This document shows, piece after piece, positions 44,593-52,569 of a stretch of 64,000 nucleotides of DNA. Made by a program: the position numbers and the translations under genes. Each line of letters opens with the position of its first letter. Positions within the stretch are counted from its first letter, which is position 1. Under the pieces are notes generated by a model. The model was not told where the DNA came from. It was given only the letters and a program-made list of their open reading frames with translations, and ran no database searches. Source of the DNA: Streptomyces sp. CB02414 (GTDB lineage Bacteria; Actinomycetota; Actinomycetes; Streptomycetales; Streptomycetaceae); assembly GCF_001905385.1 (NCBI RefSeq), contig NZ_LIPF01000001.1, positions 1,044,765 through 1,108,764 on the forward strand, read 5' to 3'.

Positions 44593-45648
44593 GTGTCAAC
44601 GAGGCGCAAGCGAGAACGAAGGGGGAGGGCGATCGGATTGCCGCACACCGAGGCACCGGGCACCGAGGCGACCCCGGCGACCCCGAAAACTCGGCTGCGC
44701 TGGTGGACCGAGCTGCCGCTCATCCTCCTGGTCTACGCCTGCTACTCCGCGGGCCGTCTCCTCGTGCGGGGCGACGTCTCCGACGCCGTCGACCACGGCC
44801 TGGCCATCCTGCGCATAGAGAAGGCGCTGTACCTCAACGCGGAGCACCCGCTCAACCGTCTCTTCACCAGCGAGCCCTGGATCGGCATTCCGGCGGACTT
44901 CTGGTACGCGTCGCTGCACTACCTGGTCACCCCGGCGCTCCTGGTCTGGATCTTCCGCTCCCGCGCGGTGCGCTACCGGGCCGCCCGGACCTGGCTGATG
45001 ACGTCCACGTTCATCGGTCTCATCGGCTTCACGCTCCTGCCGACCTGCCCGCCCCGGCTGCTGGAGGCGAGCCACGGGTTCGTCGACACGATGGCCCAGT
45101 ACAGCTCGTACGGCTGGTGGGGCGGCGAGGCGAGCGCGCCGCGCGGTCTGGGCGGGATGACCAACCAGTACGCGGCCATGCCGAGCCTGCACGTGGGCTG
45201 GTCGCTGTGGTGCGGGGTGATGCTGTGGCGCCACGGCGGCACGCGCGCGGCCAAGGTGGCCGGCGTCGTCTATCCGCTGGTGACCACGATCGTGGTGATG
45301 GGCACCGCCAACCACTACTTCCTCGACGCGGTCGCGGGCGCTGCCGTGATGGGCGCGGGGCTGCTGCTGACGCCGTTCGTGATGCGGACCTCGGACCGGG
45401 CGCGGGCCCTGTTCGCGGCACGCTTCGCGACGCGCACCGGGGCCGGCTCGGCGGCCGCGCCCGACGCGCCCGGCTCTGCCGACGCACCGGTCACCGAGGG
45501 CGCGGGTTCCCCGATTGTCAGTGGTGGATGCCAGACTTCCGCGGGTGAGCGATTTCCACGGCAGCGCGAGCAGCGGCCGGCACGAGGAGCCGAGCCGGAC
45601 CCCTCCCCCTCGGACGCGGGGGACGAGACTCCGGCACCGGCTCGCTGA
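44593..45648 (+). CDS. PAP2-superfamily membrane phosphatase
   Basis: 351 residues with about six membrane segments. PAP2/inositolphosphotransferase-type motifs: MPSLHVGWSLWCG (catalytic His) and GTANHYFLDAVAG (second His). The last 75 residues are disordered and Ala/Pro-rich. The GTG at 44593 lacks a ribosome site but has TAGAGT about 10 nt upstream, suggesting a leaderless mRNA; a TTG at 44638 with GGGAGGG is an alternative. Its 3' tail overlaps the next gene's 5' end by about 100 bp. Confidence 0.75.
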   Translation: MSTRRKRERRGRAIGLPHTEAPGTEATPATPKTRLRWWTELPLILLVYACYSAGRLLVRGDVSDAVDHGLAILRIEKALYLNAEHPLNRLFTSEPWIGIPADFWYASLHYLVTPALLVWIFRSRAVRYRAARTWLMTSTFIGLIGFTLLPTCPPRLLEASHGFVDTMAQYSSYGWWGGEASAPRGLGGMTNQYAAMPSLHVGWSLWCGVMLWRHGGTRAAKVAGVVYPLVTTIVVMGTANHYFLDAVAGAAVMGAGLLLTPFVMRTSDRARALFAARFATRTGAGSAAAPDAPGSADAPVTEGAGSPIVSGGCQTSAGERFPRQREQRPARGAEPDPSPSDAGDETPAPAR

Positions 45649-46768
45649 GCTGCGCGGCCCGGACGTACCGGCCAAGGCGCTCGACGCACGGGCGCTGGCC
45701 GCCCTCGCCGCCAACCCGGGGTGCCGGCGGCGGGCGATCCTCGACGGTGCCGGGGTGGACAAGGCCTCGCTGGCGAGCGCGCTGGGGTCGCCGTCGGTCT
45801 TCGGGCAGTCGCAGTTCGCGTTCACGCGCGGCAACGCCTTCGAGGCGCGGGTCAAGGCGGACGGCGGCGCCGAGCTGCTGCGGCTGGTGCACGAGAAGCT
45901 CGACCGGGGCGCCGAGCCGCCCGCCGGCGCGCACGTGCCCGACCTGTCCGCGACCGGCCCCGAGGGCCGCGCCGCCCGTACGGCGCTGGCGCTGCGGGAG
46001 GCTACCGCCGGTTCGGTCGGCACGCCCGGCCTTCCCGGCACGTGGACACTCCTCGACCACCCGATGCTCGCCCTGGACGTCGCCGGCTCCCCCGCCTTCC
46101 TGGAGCCGGACGCCGTGGTGGTGCATCCGGACGGCAGCTGGACGGTCGTGGAGATCAAGTCCTTCCCCATGCTGGACGGCTCCGCCGATCCGGCGAAGGT
46201 GGGCGCCGCCGCGCGGCAGGCCGCGGTGTACGTGCTGGCCCTGGAGCGGGTCGCCGCCCGGCTGGACCCCGCCCCGCGCGTGCGCCACCGTGTCCTCCTG
46301 GTCTGCCCGAAGGACTTCTCCAACCTGCCCACCGCCTCCGCCGTCGACGTGCGCAAGCAGCGCGCGGTCACCGGCCGGCAGCTGGCCCGGCTGACCCGCA
46401 TCGAGGACATCGCGGACACGCTGCCCGAGGGCGTCTGCTTCTCCCCCGGGCTGCCGGCCGAGAAGCTGACGGCCGCCGTGGAGGCGGTCCCGGCGACGTA
46501 CGCGCCCGAGTGCCTGTCCGCCTGCGAGCTGGCCTTCCACTGCCGGGCCCGGTCCCGTGAGGCCGGCGCGGTGACGTCGCTGGGCCGCCCGGTGCGGGCG
46601 GAGCTGGGCGGTCTGTCGACGGTCGAGGACGTGCTGGCGGCGGCCCGCGGCGAGGCCGGTGACCCGGACGACCCGGCGGTGGCCGCGCTGCGCAGGGCGG
46701 CGGAGCTGCGGTCGGAGGCCCTCGCGGCGGCCGGCGCCGGGACGCGGGAGGCGGCCCCGTGTCTCTGA
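45545..46768 (+). CDS. Cas4/Dna2/AddB-type iron-sulfur PD-(D/E)XK nuclease
   Basis: 407 residues from the GTG at 45545. RecB-family nuclease motifs: Glu100 in RGNAFEARVK, Asp189 in FLEPDAVVV, Glu203-x-Lys205 in VVEIKSF, and the Q/Y motif RQAAVYVLALE (Gln225, Tyr229). Four cysteines frame the domain, Cys60 (NPGCRRRAI) and Cys323-x3-Cys327-x5-Cys333 (CLSACELAFHC), the spacing of the 4Fe-4S staple in Dna2, AddB and Cas4. It is the first gene of a coupled operon: its stop overlaps the next start by 10 bp, and a helicase is third. Start uncertain; the first 40 residues overlap the PAP2 tail. Family assignment is firm, role is inferred. Confidence 0.8.
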   Translation: MSDFHGSASSGRHEEPSRTPPPRTRGTRLRHRLAELRGPDVPAKALDARALAALAANPGCRRRAILDGAGVDKASLASALGSPSVFGQSQFAFTRGNAFEARVKADGGAELLRLVHEKLDRGAEPPAGAHVPDLSATGPEGRAARTALALREATAGSVGTPGLPGTWTLLDHPMLALDVAGSPAFLEPDAVVVHPDGSWTVVEIKSFPMLDGSADPAKVGAAARQAAVYVLALERVAARLDPAPRVRHRVLLVCPKDFSNLPTASAVDVRKQRAVTGRQLARLTRIEDIADTLPEGVCFSPGLPAEKLTAAVEAVPATYAPECLSACELAFHCRARSREAGAVTSLGRPVRAELGGLSTVEDVLAAARGEAGDPDDPAVAALRRAAELRSEALAAAGAGTREAAPCL

Positions 46769-48357
46769 TCACCACCCTCGCCCGGCTGGAGGCCGTGCGC
46801 ACCGGCCGCGCCCAGCCGGCCGCCACCGTCCGGCACCGGCACCTGTCCGACCGTCCGCTGGTCTTCGTGCCGCTGATCACCGCCGGTGAGGCCGGTGCCC
46901 CGCTCGGCGCCCTGGTCGGCGCCGACCGGGACGCGCCACACCTGCTGGTCGTGGCGCAGCCCCGCGACCGCGACCTGCGGTTCGCGTTCCTCGCCGAGCT
47001 GGCCGGCATCGTGCTGCCGCACGTCGAGGCGTACGCGGACAGCGTCGAGGCCGCCGAGCGCACCGAGACCGACCCGGAGACGGGCAAGCGGGTCAAGGTC
47101 GAGGTCGACCTGTGCGCGGACGCCGCGCAGCTGATCGTGCCGTCCCGCGCGGGCGTCGACTTCGTACGGCTGCTGGGCCGGTCGATGCGGTTCCGGCGTA
47201 CGGCGGAGCAGGACCCCGAGACTCCGCACCCCGCGCCGCCGAGGGTGCCGCTGCTCGGCCGCTGGCTGACCCACTACGGCGAGCGGGCCCGGGTCCCCGG
47301 CTCCTCCCTGCTCCTCGCCATGACCGATCTGCTGGGCCGGCACTGGGCGACCGGCCAGTCCACGCTGGAGGACCAGCACCTGGGCGCGCTGCTCGCCTGG
47401 ATCGCCCCGGACGGGGCGGGACGGACCGGCGCGGAGGCCGCCCGCCGGGCCGAGCTGGCCCGCGACGCCGACGGTCAGCTGCTGTGCCCGCCCGCGGGCC
47501 CGGCCACCGACCCGGCCTTCGACAACAAGCTGCTCGCCCCCGCCATCGAGCGCTACGACCGGGCCCGCACCGCGCTCGCCGCCGCCGAGGACGGTGTGGA
47601 GGCCGACGACCGGCTCGGTGCGCTCACCGCCGCCGAGCGGGAGATCCGCACGCTCGTCGAGAGCCGCACGCGGCCCACCTGGGACGCGGTGTGGCGGGGC
47701 CTGGACCTGCTGCGGGAGCTGCCGGCCGGCGCGCATGTCGAGGACCGGTGGACCCGCGACCGCTGGTCCTTCACCTCCCACCGCGACCGCATCCTGTCCG
47801 GCGAGCCCCCGCAGCCGCGCCGCGACGACGCGGTGACCGCGGCCAACAAGCTCGCCACGCGGGAGCGGGAGCAGGCCCGGCTGGAGGCCCAGGAGGCCCT
47901 GGACGATCCGCTGGTGATGGCCGGGCGGCGGCTGGCCGGGGAGGCGTTCGCCGGGGAGGTCACCGACGTCGTGATGGCGTACAGCGAGAGCAAGCGGCCG
48001 AGCCCGCGCCCGCTGGTGACGGTCCGCACGGACGACCGGCCGCACCTGGGCGAGCGTGTGAAGGTCTACCGGTCGCTGGGCGGCAAGCCGCAGACGGCCG
48101 AGTTCGTCGAGCAGGAGGAAGAGGGGGTCCTCGTGCTGCGTGTCGTGGACAAGATGGGGCGGGGCCGGGAGCCCGAGGCCGGTTCGGTGCCGGAGAAGGG
48201 CGACCGGGTCTGCTTCACCCTCTTCGAGCACGAGCAGCGGGGCGGGGCGAAGCTGCCCGACCCGGACCAGACCCCGTGGACGCACGGCGGGCCGCCCGGT
48301 GAGGCGGCCGCGGTGCCGGAAGCCGCGGACGCCCAGACGGAGGAGGACGTCCTGTGA
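46759..48357 (+). CDS. Protein of unknown function between nuclease and helicase
   Basis: 532 residues, soluble. I see no catalytic motif. The N-terminal 200 residues are mixed alpha/beta (HLSDRPLVFVPLIT, GAPLGALVGA, HLLVVAQPRDRDLRFAFLAELAG). Residues of about 255-400 are helical and charged (IERYDRARTALAAAEDG, REQARLEAQEALDDPLVMAGRRL), like a coiled stalk. About 400-500 look like a beta-barrel (GEVTDVVMAYSESKRPSPRP, LVTVRTDDRP, DRVCFTLFEHE). That order recalls the stalk and 1B barrel of Upf1/Dna2-like helicases, absent from the downstream helicase. GTG with GGGAGG upstream; the stop overlaps the helicase GTG. The barrel assignment is inference. Confidence 0.75.
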   Translation: MSLITTLARLEAVRTGRAQPAATVRHRHLSDRPLVFVPLITAGEAGAPLGALVGADRDAPHLLVVAQPRDRDLRFAFLAELAGIVLPHVEAYADSVEAAERTETDPETGKRVKVEVDLCADAAQLIVPSRAGVDFVRLLGRSMRFRRTAEQDPETPHPAPPRVPLLGRWLTHYGERARVPGSSLLLAMTDLLGRHWATGQSTLEDQHLGALLAWIAPDGAGRTGAEAARRAELARDADGQLLCPPAGPATDPAFDNKLLAPAIERYDRARTALAAAEDGVEADDRLGALTAAEREIRTLVESRTRPTWDAVWRGLDLLRELPAGAHVEDRWTRDRWSFTSHRDRILSGEPPQPRRDDAVTAANKLATREREQARLEAQEALDDPLVMAGRRLAGEAFAGEVTDVVMAYSESKRPSPRPLVTVRTDDRPHLGERVKVYRSLGGKPQTAEFVEQEEEGVLVLRVVDKMGRGREPEAGSVPEKGDRVCFTLFEHEQRGGAKLPDPDQTPWTHGGPPGEAAAVPEAADAQTEEDVL

Positions 48358-49718
48358 CCGCCGACACGGCCACCGCCCCCGCCGTCGCCCCGGCCTTCGA
48401 CCCGGGTGCCGAGGCCGCCCGCGCGACCGCCGCGATCCTCCACGACACGCTGCACGGCACCGAGCGCGGCGTCGTCGTCGACTCCCCGCCCGGCGCCGGC
48501 AAGTCCACGCTCGTCGTGCGGGCCGCGTTGGAACTGGCGGAGGCGGGCCGCCCGCTGATGGTCGTGGCGCAGACCAACGCCCAGGTCGACGACCTCGTCC
48601 TGCGCCTCGCCGAGAAGAACCCGGACCTGCCGGTGGGCCGCCTGCACAGCAGCGACGCCGACCCGTACGACAAAGCGCTCGACGGCTTGGACAACGTACG
48701 CAAGTCGGCGAAGGCCGCCGATCTCGCCGGGCAGGCCGTCGTGCTGTCGACGGCGGCGAAGTGGGCGCACGTCAAGGTGGACGAGCCGTGGCGGCACGCG
48801 ATCGTCGACGAGGCGTACCAGATGCGCTCCGACTCGCTGCTGGCGGTCGCCGGGCTGTTCGAGCGGGCGCTGTTCGTGGGCGACCCCGGTCAGCTGGACC
48901 CGTTCGCGACGGTCGGCAGTGAGCAGTGGGCGGGCCTGTCCTACGACCCGTCCGCCTCGGCCGTGACGACGCTGCTGGCCCACAATCCGGCCCTGCCGCA
49001 GCACCGGCTGCCGGTGTCGTGGCGGCTCCCGGCGTCGGCGGCGCCGCTGGTCTCCGACGCGTTCTACCCGTTCACGCCGTTCCGCAGCGGCACCGGTCAC
49101 GGCGACCGGAGTCTCGCCTTCTCCGTCCCCTCGGACGGCTCGGGTCCCGACCAGGTGATCGACGAGGCCGCCCGCTCGGGCTGGGGCCTGCTGGAGCTGC
49201 CCGCGCGGCACACGCCGCGCACCGACCCGGAGGCGGTGCGGGCGGTGGCGGAGGTGGTCCGGCGGCTCCTCGACCGGGAGGGCGCGGCGACGTCCGAACG
49301 CGCGCCGGATCCCGTTCCCCTGACCGCCGGCCGCGTCGCCGTCGGCACGGCGCACCGCGACCAGGCGGCGGCGGTACGGGCGGCGCTGGCCGGCCTCGGG
49401 GTGACCGAGGTGACCGTCGACACGGCGAACCGGCTCCAGGGCCGCGAGTACGACGTGACGGTCGTCCTGCACCCGCTCTCGGGCCGCCCCGACGCCACCG
49501 CCTTCCACCTGGAGACCGGCCGCCTGTGCGTCCTGACCTCCCGGCACCGGCACGCGTGCGTCGTGGTGTGCCGGGAAGGGGTCGGCGAGCTGCTGGACGA
49601 CTACCCGTCGACGGAGCCGGTCCAGCTGGGCACGCTGGTGAAGTTTCCGGACGGGTGGGAGGCGAACCACGCGGTGCTGGCGCACCTGGCGGAACACCGG
49701 GTGCCCTGGCGGGTCTGA
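48354..49718 (+). CDS. SF1 (Upf1/Dna2-like) helicase core
   Basis: 454 residues. Motif I SPPGAGKST (about 44-52), Ia AQTNAQVDDLV, II IVDEAYQ (DEAY box), III FVGDPGQLDP, IV PVSWRLP, V ANRLQGREYDVTVV, VI LTSRHRHACVVV. This is the order and sequence style of SF1B Upf1-like helicases. The core is compact, with no large 1B or 2B insertion. GTG overlaps the preceding stop (GTGA). With the iron-sulfur nuclease two genes upstream, it could form a nuclease-helicase complex acting on DNA ends or replication intermediates. Confidence 0.85.
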   Translation: MTADTATAPAVAPAFDPGAEAARATAAILHDTLHGTERGVVVDSPPGAGKSTLVVRAALELAEAGRPLMVVAQTNAQVDDLVLRLAEKNPDLPVGRLHSSDADPYDKALDGLDNVRKSAKAADLAGQAVVLSTAAKWAHVKVDEPWRHAIVDEAYQMRSDSLLAVAGLFERALFVGDPGQLDPFATVGSEQWAGLSYDPSASAVTTLLAHNPALPQHRLPVSWRLPASAAPLVSDAFYPFTPFRSGTGHGDRSLAFSVPSDGSGPDQVIDEAARSGWGLLELPARHTPRTDPEAVRAVAEVVRRLLDREGAATSERAPDPVPLTAGRVAVGTAHRDQAAAVRAALAGLGVTEVTVDTANRLQGREYDVTVVLHPLSGRPDATAFHLETGRLCVLTSRHRHACVVVCREGVGELLDDYPSTEPVQLGTLVKFPDGWEANHAVLAHLAEHRVPWRV

Positions 49719-49738
49719 CCCCCGGAGGCGTCGTTTCC

Positions 49739-49754
49739 CTTAGGGCTAAGATTT
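49739..49754 (-). promoter_or_regulatory. Putative MarR operator in front of the marR gene
   Basis: The plus strand shows CTTAG-GG-CTAAG (49739-49750). Read on the minus strand it is AAATCTTAGCCCTAAG, matching 12 of 16 positions with 60485-60500 in front of the catabolic operon. It lies 31 bp before the marR ATG. Confidence 0.6.
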
Positions 49755-49785
49755 CAACACCGAACACATGCCGCGAGGGGAAGAC

Positions 49786-50334
49786 ATGGCTCAGGGCAGG
49801 GCGGCGAAGCGGCCGGACGCCGTTGCGGGGATCGTCGAGGACTGGGCCCGGGAGCGGCCCGAGCTGGACACGTCGCCGTTGGAGGTGCTGGCCCGGCTGC
49901 ACCGGTCGTACCTGCAGTACCAGTCGCGGATGACCTCGCGGCTCGACGAGCACGGCGTGTCCGTCGCCGGGTTCGACGTGCTCACCGCGCTGCGCCGGGC
50001 CGGCGCCCCGTACCGGCTGACCGCCGGGCAGCTCGCGGACTCCGGGCTGATCTCCTCGGCCGGAGTGACCCTGCGGCTGGACCGGCTGGAGAAAGACGGT
50101 CTGCTGGTGCGCGAGCGCGACGCCGGTGACCGGCGCGTGGTGTACTCGCGGCTCACCGAGGCCGGGCTGGCGAAGGTGGACGAGGTGTTCGCCGAGCACC
50201 TGGAGAACGAGCGCCGGATGCTCGGCGGGCTCTCACCCGCCGAGCGCCGTCAGCTGGGCCGGCTGCTGGGGAAGCTGGAGCGGTCCATCGTGGACTCCGA
50301 CGATCTCCCGGCTCAGCGCGCCGCGACCGGCTGA
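49786..50334 (+). CDS. MarR-family regulator of the aromatic operon (inferred)
   Basis: 182 residues, one MarR winged helix (LHRSYLQYQSRMTSRLDEHGVS; TAGQLADSGLISSAGVTLRLDRLEKDGLLVRERDAGDRRVVYSRLTEAG, wing RDAGDRR). The ATG at 49786 has GAGGGGAAG upstream; a further upstream ATG (49768) is less likely. It converges on the Rieske gene, overlapping its 3' end by 22 bp. A shared palindromic motif suggests that it represses itself and the operon until an aromatic ligand binds. Confidence 0.82.
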   Translation: MAQGRAAKRPDAVAGIVEDWARERPELDTSPLEVLARLHRSYLQYQSRMTSRLDEHGVSVAGFDVLTALRRAGAPYRLTAGQLADSGLISSAGVTLRLDRLEKDGLLVRERDAGDRRVVYSRLTEAGLAKVDEVFAEHLENERRMLGGLSPAERRQLGRLLGKLERSIVDSDDLPAQRAATG

Positions 50335-51356
50335 GCCTTCGACTGCCGGCCGGCCTGGGCCTGGTAGAGGCGCCGCAGGCGGACCACGCCCAGGTCGTGC
50401 TGGTAGAGGTTCTCCCGCTGGTCGGCGTCGGCGGGCATGGCTTCGAGGATGACCCGGTCCTGCTCCAGGACCTCCCAGTGACGGGCCTCGATGAGCGTCT
50501 TGTAGAGGAACCGCCAGGTGTCGCGCTGCCAGTCGCTCACCTTGCGGTAGCGCCAGAAGAAGACGCCGGTGCGGCCCGCGTCGACGGGGCAGGCCATGCC
50601 GACGATGCCGAAGGGGCCGCCGGGGCCGGCCGACGGCGGGTAGGGGATGGACAGGTCCACCCAGTCGACGCCGGTGTGGCACAGCTCCACCCAGTCGAAG
50701 TTGACGCCCCGCTGGTCGGTCTTCTCGAAGAAGTAGCCCCGCTCGGTCTCCCGGATGCGGAACTTGGCCGTCGTGTCCCCGGCGAACATCGTGTGCGACT
50801 CGGAGTGCAGGAACGCGCCGTGCATCGGGTCGAGCAGGTTCTCCATGGCGAACCGCCACGGCACGTTCCACTCGGCGTAGCAGAGGAAGGCGGAGATCTC
50901 GTCGTCGGCGAGCGGCTCGGGGAGGGTCAGTTCCACCGGCTCCGGGTGCTCCTCGTCGCCGAAGTAGGCGAGGATCGCGCCGCCGACCTCGCGGACGGGC
51001 AGCGAGGTGACGAGGGTCTTGCCCTCCAGGTTGCAGCCGGGCAGGCCGGGGACGGAGGTGACCGTGCCGCCGCCGTCGATCTCGACGCCGTGGTACCAGC
51101 AGGCGACCCGGTCGCCGAGGTGCTTGCCGAGGGAGAGGGGCGCGCCGCGGTGGGGGCAGCGGTCGGCGAGCATGGAGAGGCCGCCGTCGGACTTGCGGAA
51201 GAGCAGCCAGTTCTCGCCGAGGGCGGTCACCCTGCGCATGCCGCCGGGCTCGACGAAGCTCGACGGTACGACGGGGTGCCACTGGTTGCGCAGGCCGTGG
51301 GCGTAGATGTGGTCGGCGGTGTCGCGGGTGGAGAGAGTGGTGGAGTGGGTCGTCAT
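50313..51356 (-). CDS. Rieske non-heme iron oxygenase, alpha subunit
   Basis: 347 residues. Rieske cluster Cys67-x-His69 (CPHRG) and Cys86-x2-His89 (CWYHG); mononuclear iron site in NLLDPMHGAFLH (bridging Asp176, His179, His184). Length and single-subunit layout resemble vanillate/phenoxybenzoate-type (group I) oxygenases rather than alpha3beta3 dioxygenases; no small beta subunit gene is present. Electron donor is the reductase encoded two genes upstream. Last gene of the minus-strand operon, 1 nt after the 75-residue protein. Substrate unknown: demethylation, hydroxylation or cis-dihydroxylation are all possible. Confidence 0.88.
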   Translation of the reverse strand: MTTHSTTLSTRDTADHIYAHGLRNQWHPVVPSSFVEPGGMRRVTALGENWLLFRKSDGGLSMLADRCPHRGAPLSLGKHLGDRVACWYHGVEIDGGGTVTSVPGLPGCNLEGKTLVTSLPVREVGGAILAYFGDEEHPEPVELTLPEPLADDEISAFLCYAEWNVPWRFAMENLLDPMHGAFLHSESHTMFAGDTTAKFRIRETERGYFFEKTDQRGVNFDWVELCHTGVDWVDLSIPYPPSAGPGGPFGIVGMACPVDAGRTGVFFWRYRKVSDWQRDTWRFLYKTLIEARHWEVLEQDRVILEAMPADADQRENLYQHDLGVVRLRRLYQAQAGRQSKAQPVAAR

Positions 51357-51357
51357 G

Positions 51358-51585
51358 TCAGGCTCCCAGGCGGTGCATCTCGGCGCGGAAGGACTCCTCG
51401 GTCCAGGGCTCGCCCGTGGGGGTGCGCAGCTGGCGGGAGTTGAGGCCGTCGATCACGTCGGGCAGTTCGTGGCCGTCCTTGGTGAAGATGTCCTCGAGGG
51501 TGCGCGCGAGCTTGATCTCGTACGGGGTGGGCTCGTGGTCGCGGGTCTGGTGGGGGGCCAGGTACGGCCAGGGGGTCTCGGGCAC
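51358..51585 (-). CDS. Small conserved protein, partner of the Rieske oxygenase
   Basis: 75 residues: MPETPWPYLAPHQ, then HEPTPYEIKLARTLEDIFTKDGHELPDVIDGLNSRQLRTPTGEPWTEESFRAEMHRLGA read as two or three helices. From memory, databases call such proteins 'recombinase-like helix-turn-helix' because the last part resembles the helix-turn-helix of serine recombinases. It sits between reductase and Rieske genes with a good ribosome site (GGAG), so it is a real, translated gene. Role unknown: assembly factor, effector or DNA-binding regulator. Confidence 0.7.
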   Translation of the reverse strand: MPETPWPYLAPHQTRDHEPTPYEIKLARTLEDIFTKDGHELPDVIDGLNSRQLRTPTGEPWTEESFRAEMHRLGA

Positions 51586-51604
51586 GGCGTTTCTCCGTAG
51601 GTGG

Positions 51605-52555
51605 TCAGAGGTTCAGGACGAGGCGGTCCGAGGCGCAGCGCGAGACGCAGATCATCATCGTCTCGCCGGTGGCGCGTTCGGCGTCGCTGAGCAGGAAGTC
51701 GCGGTGGTCGGGGGTGCCGGCCAGGACGCGGGTCTCGCAGGAGCCGCAGATGCCGTCCCGGCAGGAGGAGGCGACGGCGAGACCCGCGTTCTCGGCGGCC
51801 TCCAGGATGGAGGTGCCGGGGCCGACGTTCAGGGTCACGCCCGACGTACGGCATTCGACCTCGAAGGCGCTGTCGTCGCCGTCGTCGCGTGCGGTGGCCG
51901 GGGCGGCGAAGCGCTCGGTGCGCAGCCGCCCTTGAGGTGCCGCCTCCTCGACGGCCTTCAGCAGTGGCTCGGGACCGCAGCAGTACACGAGCGCGTCGGA
52001 CGGAAGGTCCGCGAGGACGCCCGCCACGTCGATGTGCCCCTGCTCGTCCTGCGGTACGAGGGTCACCTCGCCGCCGCCGAGCGCGGCGAGTTCGCCGCCG
52101 AAGGCCATCGAGGCGCGAGTACGGCCGCCGTGGACCAGCCGGTACGGGGTGCCGTCCCGGTCGGCGCGGTGGGCCATCGCCAGGATCGGCGTGATGCCGA
52201 TGCCGCCGGCGACGAAGAGGTAGGAGGCGGCCGGTTCGAGGGCGAAGTGGTTGCGCGGCCCGGCCACCCGCACAGTCTGGCCGGGCCGCACCTTGGTGTG
52301 CACGTGGCGCGAACCGCCCCGTGACGCCGGCTCGTTGAGGATGCCGAGCCGGTACACACCCGTCTCCTCCGGGTCGCCGCACAGGCTGTACTGGCGTACG
52401 TGGCCGCCCACGTGCAGGTCCAGGTGGGCGCCCGGTGTCCAGGCGGGCAGCGGTTTGCCGTCCGGGTGGACCAGTTCGACGGAGAGGACTCCGTCCGCCT
52501 CCCAGGTGGTGCGGTGGACGAGGAGGTCCAGTTCCTGCTCTTCGGTGGCGTTCAT
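51605..52555 (-). CDS. Phthalate dioxygenase-type reductase (FMN, NAD, 2Fe-2S)
   Basis: 316 residues, class IA/VanB order: flavin domain (HVRQYSLCGDPEE), NAD domain (LFVAGGIGITPILAMA, VYCCGPEPLL) and C-terminal plant-type ferredoxin (Cys ligands in SSCRDGICGSCETRVLAG and ICVSRC). It passes electrons from NADH to the Rieske oxygenase. ATG start; 14 bp after the TPP enzyme gene. Confidence 0.9.
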   Translation of the reverse strand: MNATEEQELDLLVHRTTWEADGVLSVELVHPDGKPLPAWTPGAHLDLHVGGHVRQYSLCGDPEETGVYRLGILNEPASRGGSRHVHTKVRPGQTVRVAGPRNHFALEPAASYLFVAGGIGITPILAMAHRADRDGTPYRLVHGGRTRASMAFGGELAALGGGEVTLVPQDEQGHIDVAGVLADLPSDALVYCCGPEPLLKAVEEAAPQGRLRTERFAAPATARDDGDDSAFEVECRTSGVTLNVGPGTSILEAAENAGLAVASSCRDGICGSCETRVLAGTPDHRDFLLSDAERATGETMMICVSRCASDRLVLNL

Positions 52556-52569
52556 GTCGGCGGGCCTCC

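Noticed and set aside
45545..46768. Interpretation of the nuclease as a CRISPR Cas4
   Set aside because: No cas1/cas2 or repeats; it is coupled to a helicase and an unknown protein instead.
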